Shown: one piece after another, positions 26,111-40,771 of the stretch
Numbering within the stretch: the stretch's first letter is position 1
Layout of the letters: every line of letters starts with the position of its first letter
Origin: Lampris incognitus
Taxonomy: Eukaryota; Chordata; Actinopteri; Lampriformes; Lampridae
Length of the DNA stretch: 64,000 nt
Assembly: GCF_029633865.1 (NCBI RefSeq)
Contig: NC_079214.1
Coordinates: 25,520,873-25,584,872, forward strand
Reading direction: 5' to 3'
The notes under the pieces: generated by a model
The model's database searches: none
What the model saw: only the letters and a program-made list of their open reading frames with translations
Told to the model about the DNA's origin: nothing
Translations under genes and position numbers: made by a program

Positions 26111-26981
26111 TCAAAGAAGGTTGAATCAGTTCATCTGAATACAACGTTTATTGACAGATATGTTTCATCACTCAACTAAGTGACATCTTCAGTCTAAACT
26201 GACTGCAGGTATCCCCACCCATCATAAACAATACAGTATAATACAGTTGCATAACGACCGAAACCAATTACCAGTTTCATAAGCAAATATGGGTGTGACC
26301 ATTAACTAGTTTCAATTGCCATGTGTACTATTCACAGAGGACTTGGGAATGTTGCAATCACAGCATTGTGAGATGGCGACAGTTGCATAATGACCGAAAC
26401 TAATGACCAGTTTCATGTGAATAGGGGTGTGAAACTGGTCATCAGTTTTGGTCGTTATGCATCTGTCGCCATCTTACAATGCTGTGACTGCAACAATCCC
26501 TAATCCCCTGAATTGTAGTACATGATCAATAGTCACACCCAAATTTGCATATGAAACTGGTCATTAGTTTCAGTCGTTATGCTGTCGTTATGCATTGTAT
26601 TGTTTATATGTAATATAGTCATTATGTACTGTATTCCAAAGGAATTGAATCAAGTGCAACTGGACTTGGTTATATATCCATGAAGACGTTTCGCCTCTCG
26701 TCTAAGCCTCTTGGATGAGAGGCAAAACGTCTTCACGGATATATAACCAAGTCCAGTTGCACTTGATTCAATTCCTCTGGATAACTATGACCTGGATGAA
26801 TGAGAACATTCACAGATACGTACTGTATTGTTTATAAGGGGTGGGGGATACCTGCAGTCAGTTTCGACTGAAGATGTCAGTTGAGTTATGAAACATATCT
26901 GTCAATAAACGTTGTATCCAGATGAACTGATTCAACCTTCTTTGATTTTCTTACCTGGATTGTTGAGCATGCATCAAGACA
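26111..26981. mobile_element. palindromic Penelope-type repeat with 12-bp target duplication
   Basis: A layered palindrome. The outer arms (about 26112-26242 and 26817-26944) are inverted copies of a motif with ACAACGTTTATTGACAGATA and CTGACTGCAGGTATCCCC. A middle pair lies around 26350-26500. A tight inner palindrome of about 65-bp arms spans 26641-26775 (GAAGACGTTTCGCCTCTC type). The flank CTGTACTAAGAG is duplicated at 26099-26110 and 26982-26993. The outer motif recurs in the element at 44077-45798, which carries GIY-YIG coding remnants, so I infer a Penelope-like origin. No coding sequence is present in this copy. Confidence 0.7.
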
Positions 26982-26993
26982 CTGTACTAAGAG

Positions 26994-28703
26994 CTTAACT
27001 TCCAGCTCCAACAGGATATCTCCCCATGCTGTAACTTCTGCAGCTTATCTGTAGGCCTGGCTTTGTGGTCCTGCACCAGTGAACAGCCCTGGTATTTCTC
27101 AACAGTTACTAAGGTCCATGGAGGAGAGACAAAGGAAATCATCGAGTGTCTCTCCAGAATGTCTCCGCTGATTGTTCACTTACTGTTTGGACTTACTATT
27201 ATTCTGAAGCAGGGCTTGTGCAATATACATTTTGGAATATCTCAGATAGCAAAGTCTGTTGGAATATGACAACAAATTTATAGTACAGAGGTCTGTGTTG
27301 ATCCCATGTACCAACAGGTTTGAATATAAAGAAAAAATGTTAATATGAACCACCAGGGGTCTCCTGCACGGTGTTGTAATGCTTTGCACTTAAGATCAAC
27401 ATTTTTTTTACAAATTTTATTAGGTTTCACTTCATTTAAACTATCACTTTATTATTGATCGATGATTTCATTCCATAATGTGAAATACTTAGTTGAATTA
27501 GTACTAAATGGTAAGATAGTGTTTTGGTTTTAGTCTTTTTTAAAATATGATGTTGGTCTTGAACAGAGATTATTTATTAAAAGTTAAAAGAAAAACATGT
27601 CTTTTTTTCAGTCAAGAGATTTGCTGAGAAATGTCTCAGCAAACAGAAGTACAAAGTCTTACAGGTCATGTGTCACACTCACAGGTTTACTCCCACCGCT
27701 TTGTTGAGGGGCCCATTCCCAAGTGGCCGGATAGTATCCATGTCGGAGAGGGTGTGGATGGCAGTGCAGGAAAGCCTGGTGGCTGCACAAAAGAGGAACC
27801 AGATTGTTTGGTGATATTAGTGAGGCCTTGTATCAGCAGACTCTGTGAGTGTAGATAAGTCAAGTAGGTTCTTATTTGTCCCCAGAGGGGGCAATTGTTG
27901 TGTAGCAGCAGCAACATTCAAACACACAAACACTCCACAGAACACATAAGGCAAATAAATACAACATGTAGTGAGGAGAGCAAAGCCAACAAAAACCATA
28001 AATAACAAACAATAATGGAGCCAAATGGTTGATACCTGTTGGGAGGACAGATGACTCTGAGGCCCCATCATGCACCACGCTACGAAGTACACAGCTCCGT
28101 GTCTAAACATCTGGTTGATCGCGGCTTCGCAGTCGTGGTACTTTAAATGTCCCACCATGTTGTCCCTCACTGTGGGGAGATTTATATGGGGGTAGTTCTC
28201 TGACGTTTTGATGCACCCGAACAAGATATATAGTATATGTTACCAGATGCATGACCATTAGCATCTGTAACCTGATATGAGAAGAAAGCAAGGCCTTGGG
28301 TTTGCTTTGTTGATGGTGAGCAGATAAAACCAAATTCTCCTCTTTTAAGTCTACAATATCTCCTCGGTGCCTGTAGTTAAGCGAGCAGCCCAAAGAACCA
28401 CAACCCTTTTCTCAAAGGTGAAACCACTATCCGTTTGCATTCTTGAGGTCTAGTCACACTGTTTGTTTCATGAAGTGAACACTAAAGCTATTAAGTTGCA
28501 CAGAGACCCTACTGCGCGTTCGCATTCTCCATGTTGGACTATTGGCTCTGCAGCCTGCTGTTTATGGGGGTAATTACACCCTGTTAGCCCCCTCATCTCC
28601 CTGTTTTGCACATAGTCCTGGTATGTCTAGCCTCTGGCAACAGCTTTCATCTCTATGAAATGAATATACTGAGCAAAGAGCATTTCTAATACATCCATCA
28701 TTA

Positions 28704-28791
<88 letters not shown>

Positions 28792-30869
28792 ATGCTTGTC
28801 CGTTTATGTGTTTGTGTACAACCCTATGTGGGTGTGTATTTTTACGTGAAGACGGGTGTTCCACAACATGGCTGGATTCCAATGAAATATTTGTATGTCC
28901 ACTAAAACGCAGCGCTGACTGGAGTGATCAGGGGGACACTCCTTGAAAAACGTCTGCTTTAAAAGAGCTAAGGACTGACACCTCAGAGAAAACATCCTCT
29001 TTGCTTTCTCCCTAGATAACCCACCCCCACCCCAGCAGCAGGCCAGAATGAGCTCATTGTTTTGGTTGGTGGGGTTGTGATAAAAGATAATAATTTGGTC
29101 AGTGACATCTATGGGACCGAGAGCAAGCCAAATAGTAAGGAAATCTTAAAATGCTTGATAGTCATTTATCCAATGTGTTTTGATAAATTTTTGTGACTTG
29201 TCTCCCAAAGAATGATTACAAGGAAATGGGGGGGGGTTGTTTGAGCCTTTACATCCGTACGTGCCTTACGTCAGCTCCTTATTTTAATGCTTACAGTAGA
29301 CAGAGTCCATGCTATTGTACAGACACTGTACAAGGTTAGTGTCTTTTTGACTGCCAGCATAGCATTTAAAGGAATTTTCTCCACCAAGACTTTGATGAAA
29401 TAAAAAAGGCAATGTGTTTGTGTATTTCCCCCTAAAATACTTCATCAGAGCACTTTAAAAAAAATGAAAACTATATCTTTAGATGCTGTTTTTATCATGC
29501 GTGACAGCATATTACATGATTTATACACCTCCTAATCATCATTTCCCTTCCTATAAGAAATTCCAAGCTGTGGGGTTTTTTTCTAAGTTGTTGAAATTGT
29601 GCGTTCAAATTTTTGTAAAAAAAGCCTAGTTCAAATTTAACACAGGTCAGTAACAGAATATCCGAAATCATGTGCTTGTGAGTGAGAGAAAGTGTTACAT
29701 TTCTGCGGTAATTTGTGATTTTTTGAGAAGTTTCTCAAGACACCAAATCAGCGGATGTGTAATGCAACCGAGCTCTTTGTGCAAAAATAACAGAGCACTT
29801 TTGCGCCTTTGGCCCGGAGACCACCATCAGGTTTGCGTCACGTCTTGCAGGAGTTTTGCTGCTTATTTGGCCGCGCAGGGCGCAGACGTGCCCATCGTCT
29901 CCCTGCGGTGAGTGGGACTCATCAACGCCACTGTCCTCTCAGTTTGTAGGATCTGCTTTCGAAGTGAGCGGGGGGGGGGGGCAAAAAAACACGTCTCTAA
30001 AAAGGTTCTGGGGTAAGTAAAGAACAACGAATAGGTTTATATAGAATATATAATAACGAGTTATTAGTCTTGCTCAACTTGCTTTTTGTTAAACATTTTC
30101 TCCATCCCGCTCGTCAGGCGCCCACGTGAGTTATGACTACAGGTTCCCGGTTAATCCGGCGTCCATCGCTGCTTATATGACAAATACGCAAAGTTGACGG
30201 TATTGATTTTAGATTGTTATCAAACAAGCTGAAAGAAGAAGTTATCAATATTGCGTACCCTCACCTGGGTAATAGGACACTTGTCATAACGAAAACGCAC
30301 TATAACTTACGCATTGTAGTTTTTACATCTAAATCGTGTGAATTGGTCGACATGAGAGAGGCGACCTCTTCTGATGCCCGGATGATTGCGGAAGTAGCCC
30401 AGTAGTAATAATCTTCAATTAAATGATCCGTAGTAGTAATTACGAATCACGTCATGCTGCCCTCTACTGGCATGTTGTTGTTACGATCTCTAATAACGTG
30501 GATTATGTAAATAGAAATACTTTTTATGACTAATTTTTTAACGTGATTCAGGTGAATATCAATATCACTTTTTAAAAGAAATCAGTTAAAAATGTTATTA
30601 TTCCAGCGCTATTCCAATTTTCTGTGTTTTTCCTCATCTGAGTCAAAGCTCCTAGGACAGGGTGTGTCACACGTTGCAAAGACATGGGACCCATATTATT
30701 AAATTTACTTGACTTAACTTGATCATGTTTTTTCTTTTCTTTTTCTTTTTTTCTTTCTTTCTTTTTTCTTTTTTTTGCGGATGGTGAGCTGATCAAATCT
30801 CTTGCAACAGGGTCAAGATATTTACGGTGACACGGAAAGAAAACGTCTATAATTAGAGTAGCACCCAGG
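26994..30869. other. intergenic region mfge8-hapln3
   Basis: No coding exon recognised. It holds a long (GT)n tract (28707-28790), a region at 27860-28130 that looks like dispersed-repeat sequence of unknown family, a G-run at 29969-29980, and a slightly CG-richer part at 29870-30190 that could contain the hapln3 promoter or 5' UTR exon. Confidence 0.4.
28707..28790. repeat. (GT)n microsatellite
   Basis: About 42 uninterrupted GT units in the mfge8-hapln3 intergenic region. Confidence 0.95.
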
Positions 30870-33770
<2,901 letters not shown>

Positions 33771-34580
33771 ATGAAAGATCCCCATCGCTCAGTAGTGTCA
33801 CCAACGCAGAGTGGATTTTGAATTTCTCCACAGTGGTTGCTCCTTTCAGTAAGCGGTGCTCTTACGTTTCGTCATGACATGAAAAATGTCGTCTTTTGCC
33901 AGGTTGAGAGCCTCATAAACACACTGAGGAACAGTCACTGATTTCACATACATCAGCATTCCAGACCCAAAGCAAAGACCCCCTGTGTCTGGGCATCTCG
34001 CACAGGGCTCATTTCTTTGAAGGATGTTAGAGATGAAAAGCATTTGTTATATTAAAACAGTTCAAATTACTGACAGTGTGCTGTAACCACAGCTACAGGT
34101 CCTCCTCGAGGATTATTATACCTTTTTTATTATCATTTAGTCTTCTGGATATTTTACACTTCCATCACTCACTGCATCTTCATGTAATTCTATATATGAT
34201 GAAATTACAAAAAAGTGACTGGTTTACGGTAATATTTTTTTAATCATTGACTATATACCTCATTGTATCTATCTGCTGTATTGTTTCTGTAAACTACTTT
34301 TGTACAACACAAGAACCACCTCCTTGACAGAACCTGTCGAAAGCAGTGTCTCAGACACAACAAACATTTGTACTGCATACCAATATACCTCAGTTAATTC
34401 GACACCAATGTAGTCGGTGATGAATTATTGGAATGATTTTGGGAATATAAGTTATTTTTGTATAACAAATAACTTGCCTTGCCTTTTTAAACGTGTGCAG
34501 AGGGTCCGTGTCTCTACCAATTTTCAACACAGACACAGCATACAATTCAATACACTAGACTGCCAATGGATTCCAAAGTA

Positions 34581-35797
34581 CACTCACCGGCCACTTTATT
34601 AGGCACGCCCGTCCAACTGCTCGTTAACGCAAATTTCTAATCAGCCAATCACATGGCAGCAACTCAATGCATTTAGGCATGTAGACGTGGTCAAGACGAT
34701 CTGCTGCAGTTCAAACCGAGCATCAGAATGGGGAAGAAAGGTGATTTAAGTGACTTTGAACGTGGCATGGTTGTTGGTGCCAGACCGGCTGGTCTGAGTA
34801 TTTCAGAAACTGCTGATCTACTGGGATTTTCACGCACAACCATCTCTAGGGTTTACAGAGAATGGTCCGAAAAAGAGAAAATATCCAGTGAGCGGCAGTT
34901 CTGTGGGCGAAAATGCCTTGTTGATGCCAGAGGTCAGAGAATGGCCAGACTGGTTCGAGCTGACAGAAAGGCAACAGTAACTCAAATAACCACTCATTAC
35001 AACCGAGGTATGCAGAAGAGCATCTCTGAACGCACAACACGTCGAACCTTGAGGCAGATGGGCTACAGCAGCAGAAGACCACACCGGGTGCCACTCCTGT
35101 CAGCTAAGAACAGGAAACTGAGGCTACAATTCACACAGGCTCACCAAAATTGGACAATAGAAGATTGGAAAAACGTTGCCTGGTCTGATGAGTCTCGATT
35201 TCTGCTGCGACATTCGGATGGTAGGGTCAGAATTTGGCGTCAACAACATGAAGGCATGGATCCATCCTGCCTTGTATCAACGGTTCAGGCTGCTGGTGGT
35301 GGTGTAATGGTGTGGGGGATATTTTCTTGGCACACTTTGGGCCCCTTAGTACCAATTGAGCATCGTGTCAACACCACAGCCTACCTGAGTATTGTTGCTG
35401 ACCATGTCCATCCCTTTATGACCACAGTGTTCCCATCTTCTGATGGCTACTTCCAGCAGGATAACGCGCCATGTCATAAAGCTCGAATCATCTCAGGCTG
35501 GTTTCTTGAACATGACAATGAGTTCACTGTACTCAAATGGCCTCCACAGTCACCAGATCTCAATCCAATAGAGCACCTTTGGGATGTGGTGGACCGGGAG
35601 ATTCGCATCATGGATGTGCAGCCGACAAATCTGCAGCAACTGCGTGATGCTATCATGTCAATATGGACCAAACTCTCTGAGGAATGTTTCCAGTACCTTG
35701 TTGAATCTATGCCACGAAGGATTAAGGCAGTTCTGAAGGCAAAAGGGGGTCCAACCCGGTACTAGCAAGGTGTACCTAATAAAGTGGCCATTGAGTG
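34581..35797 (+). mobile_element. complete Tc1/mariner (DD36E-type) transposon
   Basis: A 1217-base element bounded by TA (34579-34580 and 35798-35799). Its inverted ends are CACTC(A/G)(C/A)(C/T)GGCCACTTTA-like and continue TTAGG(C/T)AC(G/A)CC. It contains one intact transposase gene (34728-35765). It lies 0.8 kb downstream of hapln3, same strand. The intact frame and well-kept ends indicate a young insertion. Confidence 0.92.
34728..35765 (+). CDS. Tc1-like transposase, DD36E catalytic triad, intact
   Basis: A cut-and-paste transposase of 345 residues with no internal stop, the usual length for Tc1/mariner. The N-terminal part has two helix-turn-helix segments ([20 protein letters not shown], then about residues 75-115). 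The catalytic domain has Asp in VAWSDESRF, Asp in [10 protein letters not shown] and Glu in [12 protein letters not shown]. Counting residues between the second Asp and the Glu gives 36, against 34 in Tc1 and Sleeping Beauty. This places it with the DD36E group described in animals (called Incomer). The start ATG at 34728 lies about 147 bases from the left end. The enzyme would act in the nucleus on the element's own inverted ends. Nothing in the coding sequence looks broken, but activity cannot be judged from sequence alone. Confidence 0.9.
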   Translation: MGKKGDLSDFERGMVVGARPAGLSISETADLLGFSRTTISRVYREWSEKEKISSERQFCGRKCLVDARGQRMARLVRADRKATVTQITTHYNRGMQKSISERTTRRTLRQMGYSSRRPHRVPLLSAKNRKLRLQFTQAHQNWTIEDWKNVAWSDESRFLLRHSDGRVRIWRQQHEGMDPSCLVSTVQAAGGGVMVWGIFSWHTLGPLVPIEHRVNTTAYLSIVADHVHPFMTTVFPSSDGYFQQDNAPCHKARIISGWFLEHDNEFTVLKWPPQSPDLNPIEHLWDVVDREIRIMDVQPTNLQQLRDAIMSIWTKLSEECFQYLVESMPRRIKAVLKAKGGPTRY

Positions 35798-35799
35798 TA

Positions 35800-38340
35800 C
35801 ATGCACCCGAAATAATGCAATACACGCTTTCAACCAATAGAGGGGGCAAAAGAAAGATGAAATGCCATCAGTAAACCAGTGTCGTTTTAAAAATTCTACA
35901 TGGTACATCATTAGTTTGAGCAACCTTTGACAAGATAACTGTGAAATCACAGGATGACGTGTCTGTGTGTTCGTCTGCTTGCGTGTACGTGTGTGTGTCA
36001 AAAGAGAAAGAGGGAAGGAATGAACTCAGGGAGGGTAAGAGAGAGAGAGGATAGAGAGCATAAAGTTGAGTTGTATAACTGATGTATAACAGTTTCAGCA
36101 TCCTTACATGATTGCATTAAAAAGACACAAAAAATACCTTCATACTGAACCCCATAACTGATAGAGAACCAACAGGATCGTGGCCCAGTCGTTCCTTAAT
36201 CGTTCAAATGAAAATTCAACAACTACCAGCAGGTGGCAGACGAGTGTTGAGGATACACCAAATGAATGACTGAGAGAAGAACAAAATGTACCGTGTCTAC
36301 GTTTTATTGACCGCAGAACTTTCTAATGTAAACCACTTTTTCTTAGTTAGTCCCCAAAAGCTAAAGTTGCTGGATTTTAGCAGCCACAAGATGCAGGATG
36401 CAACGACACATCAAAACAGGCCGTATTTCTAGATTTGAAACCTGGGATGTGGGTACATTTTATTCTGGGTTTATGTGCTAATGCCACTGAAAAAAAGATA
36501 ACCTTTGCATCTTACCTTCTGCAAACTTAAATTTAAATACCGGTCCATATTACCTCAATTTCCTAGAATTGTTGTGAAAGAACTGCCCACATGCAAAAAC
36601 AAAGTATCTTGAGCCAAGGAAATGAAAATCACATTAAAAGTGAAGAATGTAGGATGACACAAATGGGATTACTGAAGGCGAAGGGAAATTTAAAATACAG
36701 CGTAGCACACAAAGGACACAGTGTACCAAGGAATGTAGGCAGTGTACTATCTCAATTTTATGTGACATCTAACAGTGTGGTAATATGGGCTGTATGGCAG
36801 ATTCAGCTTTTCACATCTTGTCTCCTCCAGAGCCTTGAGATAACATAGTGGCAAAAGGGTTTAACCGTATACTACATAAGAATATGTGCAAGAACAACTA
36901 AAATGCATATACCACAGAGTTTACGAAGTCCCCCACAGGTAACACAAAAATGTGATTAACCAGGCTACAATATTACACTTTAATTAAAAATACGTTCACA
37001 CTACCACATTGGAATAAAATGGGTAGAGAGAAAAGCATGTCAATCGTAGGATGACCTTTGTTGTTGTTTTTGCTGTCATAAATCAAATTCCATCCTATGC
37101 TTTTCACTCAGGGGTAGTGTCTTTATAGACTCAAAGAGATTTTTTAAAAAAAGTCTCAAGACACATAATTGGCAGAGAACAAGACAAGAGTGATCCAGTC
37201 TACATATAGAAATCTGACAAGTTAGAACTGAATTTCTTGGCAGTTTCCTCTACATAGTTGAGGTTCTCCAGGGTGTAAAATGCAGCGTAAGTGATATTTT
37301 GGAGTAACCTCAGGAAACTGTGTCATGGCAGTGGTCGGGGAAATCTCTAAACAAAACAGAGAGAGGTCAACCATGGGCTGGAAAAAATACTATACCAACT
37401 TGACAACAGATGCACATTCTTTAGCTAATCAGCAGGTCAGATACTCTAAGCAAATGGTTAGTTCTGGCAGCCTTATCTTGTAAATTATCATAAGATTACA
37501 TGCTGATTAATTGATCGAGGGGGTGGATGGGTCAGTATGGGTCAAGTCATCATTTAAGATCCTGTTGGGGTCTTGTGCCAGGTTGGCTTGGATTTGGTTT
37601 AGAATTGGCATCAGACCCCTTGTTGTCACTGATGACTTAATTACTGTTGTGCCTGTGGCCTGTGCTTGTGCTGTCATGCCATCCTTGTGGCTGTTATTGT
37701 TCTCAGTTTTGTCTTTTCTCTACTGAGTGGATCAATATCCATGTACTGAGTTGTGTTGTTGTGTGTTAAAACGGGTATCAATAAACATATGTGTATGTTT
37801 ACATTTTTCACACTTGTCATTATTTCCCAAACATTTTGTACATATATTACTACTTACGGATCATAATGGGTTGCATATAGCCTACTTTGTTTTTGAAGAA
37901 CGTTTTATTCTTACCCATTTCTATTTGTTCCTTTTCTGTTAACTGCTGACTCTCTCAAGGCTGCAATGACAACTTATTTCTCCTCGGACATATATAAAGG
38001 TTTCATCTTGTCTTGTCTTAGCTTTAAAAAGATTACAAACATATAAGGCATTTTGAGTGCCCTTGAAACATGCGGCACATACCACAACGTGTGAGAACTG
38101 TTGCAATTTACACATCGGTGTTACAATAGGTTAACACAACGACCCACGGCTGACAATGTTCTCTGAAAATACAGCACAATTAAAACCGAACTTATTTTGG
38201 GAGGGAAAAAAGGCAGGGCGGGCAATACCCTATTAGCTAAGAAGAAAAAACAAGACAAGTTCGCAGCCAGTGCAATTTCCCTTGGATCTATAATTTCTTC
38301 CATTAAAAAAGAAGTACGTGGGCGGTTAGAGCGGGGGCGT
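35800..38340. other. intergenic region between the transposon and nmrk2
   Basis: No recognised gene. AT-rich, with a short CA/GA-rich part (35960-36060). On the minus strand a good acceptor (pyrimidine tract then TTTAG) ends near 37350 and is followed by about 120 bases open in one frame; see the findings. Confidence 0.4.
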
Positions 38341-38343
38341 TGA

Positions 38344-38412
38344 TGACGTAGCATCCCGTGATTGGTTTTCCGGGCGTTGCTTCCGTAGAGCAAAGTGCTT
38401 TATATAGCCAAT
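38344..38412 (+). promoter_or_regulatory. nmrk2: nmrk2 core promoter candidate
   Basis: A TATA-like box (TTTATATAG, 38399-38407) lies about 260 bases before the nmrk2 ATG. It is flanked by a CCAAT box (38408-38412), an inverted CCAAT (ATTGG, 38361-38365) and a CRE-like TGACGTA (38344-38350), in GC-richer sequence. The arrangement fits a focused TATA promoter. Strength and start site are inferred only. Confidence 0.5.
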
Positions 38413-38669
38413 CAGATCCTAGGCTCCAGTATGTGTTGAAGGAGACCAGTCTCACGGCTCTCTCTTGGTGGAAAGACTGCGACGGAGCGAGATCGTTCTG
38501 CATTCACACCGCTCACTGCAATGGAGGAATCAAGTAGTTGACGTTTCCTGCAACCTTCTCTTTTTAAGCTTTCTTCCGTCTGATCACTGTGCTCCGAAGT
38601 GAAGTGACCGGTTCTGGTTTTTATTCATACGATTTTTCTCCGTGACCTTTTTCTGAGTTTTCCCGAAAT

Positions 38670-40771
38670 ATGAAGTACATCATCGGCATTGGCGGGTGAG
38701 TGCAATGAATGGGCGGCGATGCCTTGTAGGCCCTCAGCCTCGCACGTGGACAGGGTGGTCGTGTCATCGACTAATTATCGATACGCTTTTAATTTTACTG
38801 ATTTAAACACATTGGACTGTGCAAAAAAATGTATATTTTTAAAATTTTATTAAATATCTGTCAAAATATCATGTGGAAGATACCATACAAAATCTTGTGT
38901 AAGGTTTTGTATGGTATCTTCGCAACATTACTATTACTATAGGTTTTGTCTGCACGAAATCTGTTATGTCTTTGTCATCTTGTAATTGTGAATGCACAGA
39001 TGCATATTGTTAAAGTGATTACGTAACCTTGCCGAGTGGTTGCCTTTGCGATAGGCGTAGTCATCCAGCCCTGGGTTTAAACATTGCTGACTGGTATCTC
39101 CTTGTCCCATGCAGGGTAACTAATGGAGGGAAAACCACCCTCACCAACAGGCTCATCAAGAACTTGCCCAACTGTTGTGTGGTACATCAGGATGACTTCT
39201 TCAAGGTGAGTTCCTAAATAAATCTTGTCTATGAATTTGCAAATGGTCTTTCCCGATGACAAGAACTTGAGATGGTGAAGTGTTAAAACCTGCTATAATG
39301 CTTGATACACTCACATTATATGTATTAAGTGTTAAAAAAAAACACATGGTATCTTGCATAAGAGTGACAAAGTACTCGCATCCCTATCAACGGCTTCCAT
39401 TTGGCTGAGTGTAGTTTTAGTGGAATGTACCTGGGTACATCTTATCCATGTATGTTTCAGCCCCAAGATCAGATTGAAGTTGGTGAAGATGGCTATAAGC
39501 AGTATGATGGTAAGCCTGGGTCTTTATGGACGGGTTTCGTGTATGTATGTGTATGTATGTGTGTGTGTAATATGGCGCCTTTATGTATGGACTCTGCATG
39601 CTTTGTATCCAAGACGGCCTAAACGCCGTTGACGTCAGTTGGCATTTTTCACATTTCTTACCCTCTATTTGTTTGTGCTCTCCTCTCTATCCTTCCTTTC
39701 CCTATATCTCAGTCATTACTGCTCTGGACATGGACGCCATGATGAGTACAATTTATGGTTGGATGGAGAACCCAGTGAAGTTTGAGAAATCGCATGGCAT
39801 TAACAACAACCTGGATACCGAGATACTTCCTGAGGCTGACCGTAAGGAGGAGGAGACTCACATCCTTATTGTGGAAGGCTTCCTGCTTTACACCTACGGG
39901 TAAAGAGATGCATTTGAATTTGCTTTTTCACATGAAGGGATGAGAGGCTAGTTAATATGTCAGACTGATTTGTACCTCATTCTTGCAGACCTTTGATCGA
40001 CGTACTGAACCAACGTTATTTCATTTCCATTCCATACGAAGAATGCAAAAAGAGGAGGTGGTAAGTGTGTTGTTGTTGAAACGCTGTTTGTACTAGAGGC
40101 TGTTGAAGGAAAGTCAGCGGTGTCTCGCCTTATATCTATCTTATCTAGTCTTTGTTGTTCCCAACAGCTACAGGAACTACACGGTGCCAGACCCGCCCGG
40201 TCTGTTTGATGGCCATGTCTGGCCCATGTATTTGAAACACAAGAACATCATGGAGGAGTCAGAAGTTGATGTTGGTAAGTTATTTACAGTCCTTTTCAGT
40301 ATTGTGTTGTAATACTTATGACTTACCCCCCCCCCCATTCTGGAACTGCATAACTTTAAGGCTGGTCTCACACACTGCTACTTTTACTATATTAATATTA
40401 GTGATATTTATTGCTATCATTAATAATATTGTACGACTGTACTTTGATGCTGTTGGATTTAGTGCTTGTATGGTTGTTTTAATTCTGTCATCTACTCTTA
40501 TTTTTCTTTCAATTCTTTCTGCTGCTGTAGCACCTAAATTTCCCCATCTTGGTATTAATAAAATAAATCTAATCTTATGTGTAATGTGTACCTGCTTATT
40601 ATGTCATTATTCACCTGTAACAGAGACGTCCTGATGGAATAATATTTAGCTCCATGAACTTGATGTAAATCTTATATTATTACAGTGCAGCTAGACGGAA
40701 CTAAGTCGAAGGAACAATTGTACAACTTTGTCTACGGAGACATCCTGAACCACATCCAGGAAAGTCTGTGA
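38670..40771 (+). CDS. nmrk2: nmrk2, nicotinamide riboside kinase 2
   Basis: This cytosolic kinase phosphorylates nicotinamide riboside to NMN, a salvage route to NAD+. Seven coding exons: 38670-38695, 39115-39205, 39461-39509, 39713-39899, 39989-40060, 40168-40274 and 40686-40771. They join in frame to 205 residues. The P-loop is [12 protein letters not shown] near the N-terminus (split between exons 1 and 2), followed by the substrate-binding HQDDFFKP stretch. The lid and active-site region holds CKKRR, then [19 protein letters not shown]. In exon 5 the GTAAGT donor at 40061 was preferred to the GTGG six bases earlier... it keeps the length of the mammalian CKWRRSTRNYT segment. Similarity is closest to NMRK2 rather than NMRK1. 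The protein lacks the long C-terminal tail of human NMRK2 and ends HIQESL. Confidence 0.93.
38876..38921. repeat. nmrk2: perfect 17-bp stem-loop in nmrk2 intron 1
   Basis: Arms 38876-38892 (GAAGATACCATACAAAA) and 38905-38921 are exact reverse complements around a 12-base loop. It lies about 180 bases after exon 1. Confidence 0.85.

Noticed and set aside
37209-37332. Minus-strand stretch reading LRLLQNITYAAFYTLENLNY and on to a stop, considered as a terminal exon
   Set aside because: That frame has a stop just upstream of the only strong acceptor, and 38 open codons are within chance. Kept only as a low-interest finding.
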